This document shows, piece after piece, positions 30,522 through 40,529 of a stretch of DNA of 64,000 bases (position 1 is its first letter; the number at the start of each line of letters is the position of its first letter). The notes below the pieces were generated by a model. The model searched no databases, was not told where the DNA came from, and was given only the letters and a program-made list of their open reading frames with translations. The DNA is from Nitrosomonas stercoris (lineage in GTDB: Bacteria; Pseudomonadota; Gammaproteobacteria; Burkholderiales; Nitrosomonadaceae): contig AP019755.1 in the NCBI GenBank assembly GCA_006742785.1, positions 1,364,001 through 1,428,000 of the forward strand. The letters run 5' to 3'. Position numbers and translations under genes: made by a program.

Positions 30522-31863
30522 ATGTTTTGATTCGTTGCCATATCGCAAGAGAGTAATTTTGGTTTCTCATTTTCTCTATAGTAGCGGCTTTTGCTGGTTG
30601 AGCTTGTTCCTCTAGTAATGTGATGTAGCGTGATAATACATCAGCACCTCCAACATGCAACATTTCATTGATAAAGCGTTGCCGATGTGCTTCTTTATAG
30701 AAATTGTCACAACCGTTTATCAGGAATCCGCTGATTAACTGATACACATCATCACGGCATTTTAATTCTGTTTCAGGCATGTAATAGGCATGTGCAGAGC
30801 GGCCGGCATGCAGATAATCAGCGGCCAATACTGGTTTCTTAGCTTTAATCGCTTCAAATACCACCGAAGTGGCAAGATCGATAATGACATCAGCCCAATT
30901 CATTAATGAAATAGAATGTACGCTATCTGCAGCGATGCTGACATTAGATAGGTGACGAAGGGAGGAATTGCTAGTCAATGGTTGTCGCCAACCGCCACGT
31001 GTGTGTGGCTTGATAATTAGCTGCACACCAGGAAAGGCAGCCATCATGTGTACAATTTCATCAACTTCTTCCCAGAAAGTAGTGAATTCACGTTTGCGTA
31101 AAAACATGACGATTTTGAGCTGAGTGCCTGTGTTGGTTTTTAATTGGGCAGGTGGAGATAAAGTAGCTAATTTTTCCAGCCATTCATCACAGTAGCGTGG
31201 CGAACCTAATACAGCAATGGCTTCCTTGTTTAGAAAGGGGCGAAAACGAGAAGCGCACAATTCATTAGGTACCACGAGTTTATCGAATATTTTTGCTTCT
31301 GCGTATATAGTGTTCGGCTGAATGATCCACTCTCGATGCCGTATCAACTGATTGGCATGTGGACTATCTCCATGCGGCAGAGAAACAACCCCTAATCCCC
31401 GTTCTTTTGCCATGGTGATAATGATTTCGATCCACTCGATGGCTACTGGTGAGTGGCTGGTTACCCAGTCAAATACAATGACGCCATGCTGATCATGGCC
31501 AAAGGTACGATCCAGCAAATGCTGTGCTATTTTCTTCCAAGTTGCCGCACGCTTGGATGGACCATACCAATTGGCCAGCTGTTGTGCAATTTTACCCAAC
31601 AGAAAAATACGTCTGACGCCCCTGATCAAAAGCAAGGTTTGTATGCGCCACTGCATAAACTCCCAGGTGGATAGCACATCTCGGATATGTGCCACACGAA
31701 CTTGCTGAAGATGGCTCAGATACTGGATGCGATAATCTTGCATGAATTTTGCGTGTCCGAGTAATACGACATCAGCATGATGGTTGGATTCAGCCCATTT
31801 TGAAATCACTGGAGTAATATGATCAATGTCGTTGTAATGGCGGAGAAAAAATAGCGCTTTCAT
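30502..31863 (-). CDS. Putative glycosyl/glycerophosphotransferase-like protein
   Basis: A 453-residue soluble protein starting MKALFFLRHYNDIDHITPV. The C-terminal half has GT-B or CDP-glycerol transferase-like features: LIIKPHTRGGWRQP (about 275-290) and WADVIIDLATSVVFEAIKAKKPVLAADYL (two adjoining stretches, about 325-355). It is similar in plan to the protein at 19929-21329. It overlaps the PLD-like gene, suggesting that they act together, perhaps on a surface polymer with phosphodiester links. That is inference; I do not recognise a specific enzyme. Confidence 0.65.
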   Translation of the reverse strand: MKALFFLRHYNDIDHITPVISKWAESNHHADVVLLGHAKFMQDYRIQYLSHLQQVRVAHIRDVLSTWEFMQWRIQTLLLIRGVRRIFLLGKIAQQLANWYGPSKRAATWKKIAQHLLDRTFGHDQHGVIVFDWVTSHSPVAIEWIEIIITMAKERGLGVVSLPHGDSPHANQLIRHREWIIQPNTIYAEAKIFDKLVVPNELCASRFRPFLNKEAIAVLGSPRYCDEWLEKLATLSPPAQLKTNTGTQLKIVMFLRKREFTTFWEEVDEIVHMMAAFPGVQLIIKPHTRGGWRQPLTSNSSLRHLSNVSIAADSVHSISLMNWADVIIDLATSVVFEAIKAKKPVLAADYLHAGRSAHAYYMPETELKCRDDVYQLISGFLINGCDNFYKEAHRQRFINEMLHVGGADVLSRYITLLEEQAQPAKAATIEKMRNQNYSLAIWQRIKTYAGFTQ

Positions 31864-32025
31864 AGTGATGAGTTGAGATGATGTATGTATTACTGTTGAA
31901 TAGCTGATTAATAAAATCAGAAGATAAATTTGCCAGTTGAGTAGTTGTGTAGTGATCGTGTAATGGCAAGGGAGTATAAGTTATTTAGGCACGATGAGTT
32001 TTTGAATGTGGAGCGTATAAGATTA

Positions 32026-33828
32026 TTAGCGGCTGGCGTAGAATTGATCAATCTCAGCCTGGTAATATTCGTGAATTTTGTTACGTCTTAATTTGAGTGT
32101 GGGGGTCAGCATCTCGTTTTCTATGGTCCAGGGTTCAGCGATCAATAAAGCTCGATGTACTTTGGCATAACCGGGAAAGCCACTGATCTGTTGAGAGATT
32201 TTCTCTAGCACAATTTCTTCAGCATATTCGTTATTGACTAGGGTTGTTGGATCATTTTTAGCATTACAACGAGTGGCTATTTTTTCCCAGCCGTGTTTAC
32301 TTAAGACTACTAGTGCGCTTAAATAAGAGCGGCCTTCACCGACAACCATGACTTGTTCAAAGATTGGGTCACGCAAGATAGCTGCTTCCATGTCTGCTGG
32401 TGGAATTTTTTCACCAGTGGAGGTGACAATAATATCTTTTAATCGGCCGGTAATAGTAATTCTGCCCTGTTGATCAATATGAGCGGTATCTCCGGAATTG
32501 AGCCAGCCGTCATCAGATAAAATAGCGCGGGTAGCTTCCGGGTTGTTCCAATACCCCAACATTACATTTGGACCACGAATTAGCAGTGCATTCTGTTCCC
32601 CTAATTTAACTTCTACACCAGGAACAGGGCATCCAACACTGGAAGGAAGGTTATCATTTAGTCGATTGGCAGACACCACTGGACTGGTTTCGGTGAGGCC
32701 GTAACCTTGCAAAATGGGCAATCCGAGTCCGATAAAAACTTGCGATACTTCTGGAGACAAGGCCGCCCCTCCACTCATGACCTGCCATAAGCGCCCACCC
32801 AGCTTATCCATTAGTTTACGTGCAACCAGACGATCAAGCAGTGGCCATAGCAAGTGAGATAGTTTCCAGCCTGCTCGTTTTTGTTGGTGTTCAAAACGGC
32901 TGTATCCGACGTTAACTGCCAACTTGAATAATAGCCGAGCGATAGCAGAGCCTTCCGCTAGTTTTGTTTCCATGCCAGCATAGATTCTTTCATAAATTCT
33001 CGGCACAGAAATAAGGATGGTGGGACGAATAATCTGCAAATCTTCTGCTAATTGTTGAATGGAGCGTGCGTAGGCAATGGTTGCACCGCACAACATCGGT
33101 GTGTAATAGCCGGCGGTGCGTTCGAACGTATGGGATAGTGGTAAAAATGACAGTAACAAATCATCTGGAGCCACCGTCACAATTTGTGAACAAGCGTATG
33201 CGTTAGATAAGATGTTATGTTGACTTAACATGACGCCTTTAGGGCGCCCTGTCGTTCCTGAGGTATAGATAATAGTCGCTAACGCATGTGGATCGTTTTG
33301 TGCTGATGGTATATTTTTTGCGGCTTCTGGTAACCAGGTGGAGGATGCTACAACTCGTTGATCTCCGGTTTGCTGGATATCTTGCGCGGTAGCATTCAGA
33401 ATGACAACGCGTTTTAACTGGGTAAGTTGCCCAATAACGTTACGCAAAGCTTCCCACTGCGTCATGTTTTCCAGTAGCAGTAAACTAGCGCCAGCATCCC
33501 CTAGACACCAGGCAGCATTTTCTGCCCGATCTTCGGTATAAAGTGGCACCACTACCAGGCCTAATCCAAGTGCTGCCTGTTCAAACATAACCCATTGTGG
33601 GCAGTTGCGTACCATGATGGCCACTCGATCACCAGAAGCCAGATTTTCCTGGGAAAGAGCTGTTTGCCAACATTTCACAGCGTTATCCATCTCCACCCAT
33701 GTGTAGTCTACCCAAGCTTCTTGATTGACGTCGTAAGCACGGTAGGCAATTGCTTGTGGCGTACGTTTGACACGTTCTCTAAACAATCCATCCAATGTCT
33801 TGACAGCATCAATTGAGATTATGTCCAT
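32026..33828 (-). CDS. Long-chain acyl-CoA synthetase (AMP-forming)
   Basis: The 600-residue enzyme activates fatty acids to acyl-CoA through an acyl-adenylate. It carries the P-loop-like IIYTSGTTGRPKGVM (about 185-199), GYGLTETSPVVS (about 370-381), and the hinge region SGDTAHIDQQGRITITGRLKD (two joined stretches near 440-460). It is of the long-chain FACL/FadD15 type. It lies 33 bases downstream of the acyl-CoA dehydrogenase gene and is likely cotranscribed with it. Chain length preference cannot be read directly. Confidence 0.92.
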   Translation of the reverse strand: MDIISIDAVKTLDGLFRERVKRTPQAIAYRAYDVNQEAWVDYTWVEMDNAVKCWQTALSQENLASGDRVAIMVRNCPQWVMFEQAALGLGLVVVPLYTEDRAENAAWCLGDAGASLLLLENMTQWEALRNVIGQLTQLKRVVILNATAQDIQQTGDQRVVASSTWLPEAAKNIPSAQNDPHALATIIYTSGTTGRPKGVMLSQHNILSNAYACSQIVTVAPDDLLLSFLPLSHTFERTAGYYTPMLCGATIAYARSIQQLAEDLQIIRPTILISVPRIYERIYAGMETKLAEGSAIARLLFKLAVNVGYSRFEHQQKRAGWKLSHLLWPLLDRLVARKLMDKLGGRLWQVMSGGAALSPEVSQVFIGLGLPILQGYGLTETSPVVSANRLNDNLPSSVGCPVPGVEVKLGEQNALLIRGPNVMLGYWNNPEATRAILSDDGWLNSGDTAHIDQQGRITITGRLKDIIVTSTGEKIPPADMEAAILRDPIFEQVMVVGEGRSYLSALVVLSKHGWEKIATRCNAKNDPTTLVNNEYAEEIVLEKISQQISGFPGYAKVHRALLIAEPWTIENEMLTPTLKLRRNKIHEYYQAEIDQFYASR

Positions 33829-33861
33829 GTTTACAATTTCCGGTTATCTTGGAGAAATGGC

Positions 33862-36213
33862 TTAATTGTTGCCCGTGTGAATAGATGCTTCTTCGCCTGG
33901 GTTATTGACATGTTGCAAGTCAGGGGAAAAATCATCCACCATCACGACACGATGCCGCAATATTTTCATTTTTGCGAGCAAAGCAACTTCTTCATCAGTG
34001 ATAATACCTTGCGCTAACGCTTGCTGGATTTGTTCCTCACCATGAGCGGTGAGTGTTTTATCTTTAGCCGCTTGTCGTAATCTGGCTTCGATCGGCTCGC
34101 AAGCAACTGCGCAGGTCATGGCTTGCTGTAGTAGTGCAAGTGGATCATCCGGATCTGTTGGCAAATACATGCCAGTTGTCAAACGATCTCGTGCCTCTCC
34201 CGGCGTTAGAATCAGACGCGCAATTTTATGTGAGAGGGCATCGGAAGGGGGTTGACAACGCAAGCCACGTGGAAAAACTAACAGCCGCAATAAGCCGCGC
34301 AGCATCCTGCCAGCCGGAAAGTTCAGCAGAAATTCATGAAGTGCCTGTTGAGTGTGGTACAGTGCATCTTGTACTGACCAATGCAAAAGCGGTAAATCAG
34401 CCGCAGGTTGACCATCATCTTCAAAATGTTTGAGCGTCGCTGAACACAGATATAGCTGACTGAGCACATCACCTAAACGAGCAGAAAGCCGTTCGCGTCG
34501 TTTAAGCGATCCACCTAATTTCAGTAGGGCAACATCAGCCAGTAACACAAAAGAGGTGGAGAAGCGTGTTAATTGTCGGTAATAATCTACGGTTTCGCCG
34601 GCAACGTTTGCTGGAATGGCTTTGATGAGGCGTTGGCTGATGCCAAATGCAAAACTGCAAAAGGTGTTGCGAATAGCAAAAAGAGCATGCCCAGTTAATG
34701 CTTTATCAAATGCCTGTAAGCTGCGTTTTTGGTCTTCATCCCAGGCGGCGCTAATTTCTTGCAAGGTGAACGGATGGGCACGGATAGCTCCCTGCCCAAA
34801 GATAATCATGTTGCGTGTCAAAATATTAGCGCCTTCTACCGTAATGCCAACGGGAGTTTGCTGATACGTTCTGGCGAGGTAGTTGGAAGGGCCCAGGCAA
34901 ATTCCCTTGCCACCATGAATATCCATAGCGTCATCAATGGCTTGGCGGCTACGTTCGGTCAGATGATATTTGACAATAGCTGAGATGACAGAAGGTTCTT
35001 CGCCTAGATCAACTGCACCAGCTGTCATAATGCGCGCTGCATCCATCATGTAAGTGTTGCCCGCAATGCGTGCTAATGCTTCTTCTACTCCTTCGAAATA
35101 ACCAATGGGTAATCTAAACTGTACACGCACCCGACCATATGCGCCGCTACTCCAGGCAGACAGTTTGGCTGCACCCACGCTGGTAGCAGGCAAAGAAATC
35201 GAACGACCAGTCGATAAGCTATTCATCAACATGCGCCAACCTTGTCCCACTTTATCTTTTCCACCAATAATCCAATCGATGGGAATGAAAACATCTTTTC
35301 CGCTATTAGGGCCGTTTTGGAACACGCCGTTCAGTGGAAAATGGCGACGACCAATGCTAATACCAGGTGTATCCGTTGGAATCAGAGCTAGTGTAATGCC
35401 AAGATCTGGTTCATCGCCTAGGAGGCTATCAGGATCATGTAGCCTGAAAGCAAGTCCTAGTAGGGTGGCCACTGGTCCCAGCGTGATATAGCGTTTTTCC
35501 CAGTTGATGCGTATGCCTAATACATCGGGTTTACCGTTAAATTCAGCATGACAAACAATACCAACATCCGGAATAGAACCTGCATCTGAACCTGCTTCTG
35601 GCCCGGTTAAGGCAAAGCAAGGTATTTCGGTTCCGTTGGCCAGACGAGGCAGATAATAATTTTTTTGCTCTTCTGTCCCGTAGCTTAACAATAGCTCAGC
35701 AGGACCAAGCGAATTGGGAACCATGACAGTCACTGCCGCAGTGTTGCTGCGAGAGCTAATTTTCATCACAACTTCAGAATGTGCTAAGGCAGAAAAACCC
35801 AGTCCACCATATTCTTTTGGAATAATCAGCGCAAAAAAGTGATTATCGCGAATAAATTGCCAGACTTCAGGGGGAAGATCATGTCGCTCGTGCGTGATGT
35901 GCCATTCGTCCAGCATGGCGCATAGTTGTTCAACTGGCCCATCGAGAAATGCTTGTTCTGCTGTGGTAAGAGTGGGTTTTGGGTAAGCTAGTAGTTTATT
36001 CCAATCAGGTTTGCCGCTGAACAATTCCCCTTCCCACCAAACTGTGCCAGCATCTAGCGCTTCTTGTTCAGTTTGTGAAATTTGTGGCAGTAGTTTGCGG
36101 AAAAATCTTAAAGCAAGACGAGAGATAATATTTCGTCGTAGAAATGGTATGCCCAGTAGTGCTACAACCAGAATAAGCAGTATGACGAATAGGAGTAAAA
36201 CAAATTCGAACAT
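33862..36213 (-). CDS. fadE: FadE-type acyl-CoA dehydrogenase
   Basis: The large (783-residue) FadE-type dehydrogenase introduces the trans-2 double bond in acyl-CoA using FAD. The protein starts with a membrane-anchor helix (FVLLLFVILLILVVALLGIPFL), followed by the N-terminal helical domain (WQFIRDNHFFALIIPKEYGG). The FAD/substrate loop is ALTGPEAGSDAGSIPD, and the C-terminal catalytic part has DAMDIHGGKGIC. Length matches E. coli FadE (about 814). On the minus strand a TTGACA (36273-36278) lies upstream, with TGTAAT 19 bases on, a loose promoter candidate. It heads a two-gene unit with the acyl-CoA synthetase. Confidence 0.92.
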   Translation of the reverse strand: MFEFVLLLFVILLILVVALLGIPFLRRNIISRLALRFFRKLLPQISQTEQEALDAGTVWWEGELFSGKPDWNKLLAYPKPTLTTAEQAFLDGPVEQLCAMLDEWHITHERHDLPPEVWQFIRDNHFFALIIPKEYGGLGFSALAHSEVVMKISSRSNTAAVTVMVPNSLGPAELLLSYGTEEQKNYYLPRLANGTEIPCFALTGPEAGSDAGSIPDVGIVCHAEFNGKPDVLGIRINWEKRYITLGPVATLLGLAFRLHDPDSLLGDEPDLGITLALIPTDTPGISIGRRHFPLNGVFQNGPNSGKDVFIPIDWIIGGKDKVGQGWRMLMNSLSTGRSISLPATSVGAAKLSAWSSGAYGRVRVQFRLPIGYFEGVEEALARIAGNTYMMDAARIMTAGAVDLGEEPSVISAIVKYHLTERSRQAIDDAMDIHGGKGICLGPSNYLARTYQQTPVGITVEGANILTRNMIIFGQGAIRAHPFTLQEISAAWDEDQKRSLQAFDKALTGHALFAIRNTFCSFAFGISQRLIKAIPANVAGETVDYYRQLTRFSTSFVLLADVALLKLGGSLKRRERLSARLGDVLSQLYLCSATLKHFEDDGQPAADLPLLHWSVQDALYHTQQALHEFLLNFPAGRMLRGLLRLLVFPRGLRCQPPSDALSHKIARLILTPGEARDRLTTGMYLPTDPDDPLALLQQAMTCAVACEPIEARLRQAAKDKTLTAHGEEQIQQALAQGIITDEEVALLAKMKILRHRVVMVDDFSPDLQHVNNPGEEASIHTGNN

Positions 36214-36521
36214 GGCCCTCTCCGTAAGTTTTTAATGTTTGTTTACCATTACACTACGCTAGATTAAGACACTGTCAATATTTTGTGAATGATAAATTTT
36301 TAATCAAGACGAGTTTAAGATTGCAATGTCATTAAAGTAGTCACATGATTCATTATCTAAATGTAGCTTAGTGTATCCGCATAACAGGACGACTGGAAAT
36401 CCAATTGCTAATGTAACAGTCATTTCCAGTTGTTGGAGTAATGTAAGCCATTAGCTCTGGGTTATGCTGGATCGCTTATCCAGACTGTAGTCGCCCGCGA
36501 TGGCAGCGTTTTTTAAAAATA
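36214..36521. other. Intergenic region between pirin and fadE
   Basis: About 308 bases without a credible gene. It contains the 9-bp inverted repeat ACTGGAAAT/ATTTCCAGT (36392-36400 and 36422-36430, 21-base loop) and the loose minus-strand promoter candidate near 36248-36278. The repeat could end pirin transcription or be an operator for fadE. Confidence 0.4.
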
Positions 36522-37388
36522 TTATTGCTTACGTTTAATCCAGGCTTTATCACGTACAAATTGATTGGATTGATAATCTTGTAATGCCTGATTAATCTCC
36601 TCACGAGTGTTCATGACAAATGGTCCATGTTGCACAATGGGTTCGTGAATCGGTTTGCCGCTCACCACGATAAAGCGTGCGCCTTGTGCTCCTGCAACAA
36701 AATCAAGCTGATTACTTCCCGTTTCCATCGCATTAAGAGAATGGAGTGAAGCAGCTTGTCCATTAAGCTGACCATCACCCTCGAATACATACACAAAATT
36801 TGTATGATGTGTTGGCAACTGGTGCTGAAAATGTCGGTTAGGTTGCAGTTGTACATCCAGATAAGTCACTTGTGTAAGTTCATCTTGGATGGGAGCAACT
36901 GTTTCACCAAAGCGGCCAATCAGCACTTTCAATCGGTAGTCTGCTGTTTCTATAACTGGAAAAGCAGTTGCCGGAAATTCTTGGTATTCAGGGTGATCCA
37001 TTTTGTTAGCAGCCGGCAAGTTAATCCACAGTTGGAAGCCACGTAACCATCCATTTTCCTGTTTAGGCATTTCTGAATGGATCACACCACTGGCTGCTTT
37101 CATCCACTGTGCTGCTCCTGGTTCAAGATTGCCAGTATTACCCATGCTGTCCTGATGTTGCATGTAGCCATCCAGCATATAAGTAAAGGTAATAAATCCC
37201 CGATGCGGATGGGAAGGAAAGCCCGCAATATAATCATTTGGATTATCACTGCTGATGTAATCCAGCAACAGAAAAGGATCATAATTGCGTAGTGCTGCCG
37301 AACCAATCGTACGATGGACGATGACACCTGCTCCTTCACGCACTGCGGTTGCAGGGATAGTACGTACTGTTTCCACTGATGTATTCAT
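36522..37388 (-). CDS. Pirin family protein
   Basis: The 288-residue bicupin protein shows the pirin metal-site pattern: HPHRGFITFTYMLDG (about residues 61-75), then QWMKAASGVIHSEMP (about 94-108), holding the iron-binding histidines and glutamate. Pirins act as quercetinases or redox sensors in studied cases; here the role is unknown. It is divergent from a LysR regulator 123 bases away, which probably controls it. Confidence 0.92.
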   Translation of the reverse strand: MNTSVETVRTIPATAVREGAGVIVHRTIGSAALRNYDPFLLLDYISSDNPNDYIAGFPSHPHRGFITFTYMLDGYMQHQDSMGNTGNLEPGAAQWMKAASGVIHSEMPKQENGWLRGFQLWINLPAANKMDHPEYQEFPATAFPVIETADYRLKVLIGRFGETVAPIQDELTQVTYLDVQLQPNRHFQHQLPTHHTNFVYVFEGDGQLNGQAASLHSLNAMETGSNQLDFVAGAQGARFIVVSGKPIHEPIVQHGPFVMNTREEINQALQDYQSNQFVRDKAWIKRKQ

Positions 37389-37511
37389 TATGTTGCTCCT
37401 TTAAGAGTGCTGTCATTCAGCTAACATGATGCATTATATTTGTTGTTATAATAAGAATAAATATTATTTTAAAGAAATAATTATTCTTTTTGTGAGAACA
37501 ATGGGGTGCTT

Positions 37512-38450
37512 ATGGATCGATTTGAAAATATGGATACCTTCGTACATATTGTGGAAACGGGGGGTATCAGTGCAGCAGCAGAGCGGATGGATATTGCAAA
37601 ATCGGTGGTGAGCCGGCGATTAAAAGAATTAGAAGCGCATTTGGGCGTACAGCTATTTCGTCGTACAACACGCAAAATGAATTTGACTGATAGTGGACGT
37701 GCTTTTTATGAGCAGGCTGTTCGCATCTTGGCGGACATTATTGAGGCAGAGCAAGCCGTATCGCATTCGCATGGTGCGCTGAAAGGTAATTTGAAGCTAG
37801 CGCTGCCACTCAGTTTTGGTTTGATGCATTTAGGGCCGGCTATTCAGGAGTTTTTACACGCCCATCCGGCAATTAAATTTGATCTGGATTTTGATGACCG
37901 CCAGGTGGATTTATTAACAGAAGGATTTGATCTTGCTATTCGTATTGCGCATTTGCCTGATTCCAGTTTGATTGCGCGTCGCATTGCTCCTATTCAGCTG
38001 GTGATGTGTGCTAGCCCAACCTATCTGCAGCAAATGGGAGCCCCACAAACACCAGCAGAACTGAGTAAGCACCGTTGCCTAGCGTATAGCCTAATCAGCA
38101 ATAGCGACAACTGGAATTTGTATGATGCTACGGAGCAATTGACTAGAGTCAGAATCACATCTTATCTCAAGGCTAGTAATGGTGAGTTTTTGCGTGATGC
38201 TGCAGTGGATGGATTAGGAATTGTTTTACTGCCTACTTTTATTGTTCACCAGGAAATTGAACAAGGTATGCTGCAGCCGCTACTGACAAAATATCATTGT
38301 GCACAGCTGACAGCTTATGCCGTATATCCACAAACACGTCATCTTTCACGGCGTGTGAGAATCTTTGTTGATTTTCTGTGTGACCGATTTGCAGTGATGC
38401 CCTACTGGGATACCTGTTTGAATAGTTTGAGTGGCACTCAAAATTTCTGA
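37512..38450 (+). CDS. LysR-type transcriptional regulator
   Basis: The protein (312 residues from ATG at 37512) has an N-terminal helix-turn-helix (FVHIVETGGISAAAERMDIA, then KSVVSRRLKELEAHLGV) and a C-terminal substrate-binding domain of the CrgA/DmlR-like subgroup. A GTG six bases upstream (37506) is a possible start, but the ATG lies next to GGGG at suitable spacing. It is divergent from pirin, the usual arrangement for a local regulator. Effector unknown. Confidence 0.9.
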   Translation: MDRFENMDTFVHIVETGGISAAAERMDIAKSVVSRRLKELEAHLGVQLFRRTTRKMNLTDSGRAFYEQAVRILADIIEAEQAVSHSHGALKGNLKLALPLSFGLMHLGPAIQEFLHAHPAIKFDLDFDDRQVDLLTEGFDLAIRIAHLPDSSLIARRIAPIQLVMCASPTYLQQMGAPQTPAELSKHRCLAYSLISNSDNWNLYDATEQLTRVRITSYLKASNGEFLRDAAVDGLGIVLLPTFIVHQEIEQGMLQPLLTKYHCAQLTAYAVYPQTRHLSRRVRIFVDFLCDRFAVMPYWDTCLNSLSGTQNF

Positions 38451-38492
38451 TGGTAATTTAGCTGGATGGTTGAAGTGTGATGTCCATGACTC

Positions 38493-39188
38493 TTAATAGC
38501 CATCAAATTCTTCTGTCTTAATATTGTCCTCGTCCGCCCCGATTTCAATTAATAAAGTACGCATAGCTTTGACCATTCCTTCCGGGCCAGATAAGTAATA
38601 GCGTGGCGTCACAATATCAGGTACGTGTTGCTTGATGAGTTCGCCATTAACGTGGCCTTGAGTAGCGGTATATACCGCTACAAAGGTGAAATTTTTGTTT
38701 TCAGCAGCCATTCGTTCAAAATCTTCTGTGTACGCAGCTTGTGCTCGGGTGCGGTTCGCGTAAATCAGTGTGATTTTGTGATTGGTTTTATCATGTGTTG
38801 CTTGTGCGATGATGCTGTGCACAGGCGTAATGCCGATTCCCCCAATGATGAATACCGCTGGTATTGTTTCGTTTTTTTGTAGTGTGAAATCTCCCCACAG
38901 TGCAAGTAGTTGTACCATAGTGCCTTCTGGCACTTGAGCGGCAGCTTTTTTGTAACGGGAATCGCGCATGCGTGTGGCCATACGCAAGGTATCCTCAAAT
39001 GGTGCACTTACAAACGAGAAACCATGTTTGTTGTTGCTATCATCCAATCCTGTAGAAGGCGGTAATACTAAATCACCATATTGTCCCGCGCGGTATTCAA
39101 AGCCGGCTGGTTTTTCCAGGGTGAATTCCAAGGTACCTTCGGCAACTTCTTTTTTTTGTAACAGCTTGACGTCATAAGTAGTAGGCAT
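38493..39188 (-). CDS. FAD-binding ferredoxin/flavohaemoglobin-type reductase
   Basis: The 231-residue protein has an FAD-binding barrel, with RAGQYGDLVLP (about 33-43) and HGFSFVS (about 55-61) in place of the usual RxYS motif. An NAD(P)-binding domain follows, with FIIGGIGITPVHSI (about 113-126), LIYANRTR and YYLSGPEGMVKAM. It ends EEFDGY, with an aromatic C-terminus over the flavin. No iron-sulfur domain is fused, so it needs a partner acceptor, not identifiable from neighbours. HxFS variants occur in other ferric-reductase-like members. Confidence 0.88.
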   Translation of the reverse strand: MPTTYDVKLLQKKEVAEGTLEFTLEKPAGFEYRAGQYGDLVLPPSTGLDDSNNKHGFSFVSAPFEDTLRMATRMRDSRYKKAAAQVPEGTMVQLLALWGDFTLQKNETIPAVFIIGGIGITPVHSIIAQATHDKTNHKITLIYANRTRAQAAYTEDFERMAAENKNFTFVAVYTATQGHVNGELIKQHVPDIVTPRYYLSGPEGMVKAMRTLLIEIGADEDNIKTEEFDGY

Positions 39189-39271
39189 GGTCCGATCTGA
39201 TTCCTTTTAATATTTAACAGCAATTTAATTATGGCACGCCTAGTATTATGCGCAAGTGATTCAAATAGTGA

Positions 39272-40420
39272 TCAATAAGCTGATTGATTGCGGCGACGTT
39301 GCCATTGCATGATGAGGCCGGCTAACCCGATGAGCAAGATGGAAGCAGGCTCTGGGACTGGAATCGAATTTTCAGCGATAGTGAGACGGAGCATTTGGTC
39401 GTAACCAGTGTGGTTACTTGCAATGATGCTATAACTTAGCAAGCTGGTATCAAAACCGGTAGAGATATGTAGATTGAAATTATCCCATGCACCGATGATG
39501 CCATTGCCTATATGTATTAGATCGTAAGTGGTTTCGGTGGCTGATGGAGTGAAATTGCTAAAATCTAGCTCCAGTAAGCCATTTATGATGAAATTTCCAT
39601 CAATCAGCAGTTGATCATAGTGTGTTGGATCAAAAATATTAAGTGCCAGTGTACTGGTGCTTGCTAACGTAAGATCACCGGTGATAGTGAGTACACCTGC
39701 TGGATTATCGAGATTACCCGGGCTGATGTGGCCATAGTTAGTGACGTCCCCATCTAGTACACCACCTTGGGCAGCAAGGCGACCAGTGGACCAAATGATT
39801 GTACCGTCAAAAGCTGATACGGTTGCACCATCATTGATTATCAGTTCTCCTTGGCCTGCTGCGCCTGAAGCAGATCCACCGATATAAAGATTAACATTAT
39901 CCCAAAAAGAATCAGCGCCGGTAATAGTAGCTGTGCCCTGTGAACCAGTTGTATATCCGATATAACTTTGATCACTGAGGATATTTCCACCTGCTTCTAT
40001 TGTCAGCGTGCCTTGTCCCTGATGGCCTATATGTAGCTCCCCTCCTGAATTATCCCAAAGGGTATCTTGTCCCGTGACGGTGGCGGTACCTGCCGTATTG
40101 CTGTTTAAACCCAGATAACTGCTCTCATAATGATATTCCACACCGTTAATTTTTTGAGGAGGAGTAGGCGCATTGGCATCAAAATTTGTAAGCCTTGCTC
40201 CATTGTTGACGGTGAGATTGCCATTGCCCCCTGTAATACCGGTGCCGGCATTGCCGATAACAATCGTGCTGACGTCGGTGTCATTATTAATAGTTTGGTT
40301 GCCACCAAGAATTAGTTCATCCGCCTGTGCTGGTTGTCCTAATGCCAGGGTGATTACAAGAAAGGCGTTCGCACTAGTTGTCAGATTGTTAGCTCGTTTC
40401 ACATCTAATCCTTTTGTCAT
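39272..40420 (-). CDS. Secreted PEP-CTERM protein with autotransporter-like repeats
   Basis: The 382-residue protein has a signal peptide (hydrophobic ANAFLVITLALG, cleavage near AQA-D, about residue 33). A body of glycine-rich beta-helix repeats follows (GTATVTGQDTLWDNSGG, GTATITGADSFWDN). It ends in a PEP-CTERM sorting signal: VPEPAS, a short membrane helix, then QWQRRRNQ. Such proteins are processed by an exosortase (EpsH/XrtA) and released or displayed at the cell surface with exopolysaccharide. Exosortase is not in this window. The repeats resemble the PATR/autotransporter strand repeats, but no beta-barrel domain is present. Confidence 0.88.
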   Translation of the reverse strand: MTKGLDVKRANNLTTSANAFLVITLALGQPAQADELILGGNQTINNDTDVSTIVIGNAGTGITGGNGNLTVNNGARLTNFDANAPTPPQKINGVEYHYESSYLGLNSNTAGTATVTGQDTLWDNSGGELHIGHQGQGTLTIEAGGNILSDQSYIGYTTGSQGTATITGADSFWDNVNLYIGGSASGAAGQGELIINDGATVSAFDGTIIWSTGRLAAQGGVLDGDVTNYGHISPGNLDNPAGVLTITGDLTLASTSTLALNIFDPTHYDQLLIDGNFIINGLLELDFSNFTPSATETTYDLIHIGNGIIGAWDNFNLHISTGFDTSLLSYSIIASNHTGYDQMLRLTIAENSIPVPEPASILLIGLAGLIMQWQRRRNQSAY

Positions 40421-40529
40421 TTATTATCCAAATAGCATTTAAACAACTCCAGATTATCTGTCAAGTTTTTAACAATTTGAGGCAATTATGCGGTGGCTGT
40501 ATGCAGATAGATGGGGGTGAGGTGTAAAT

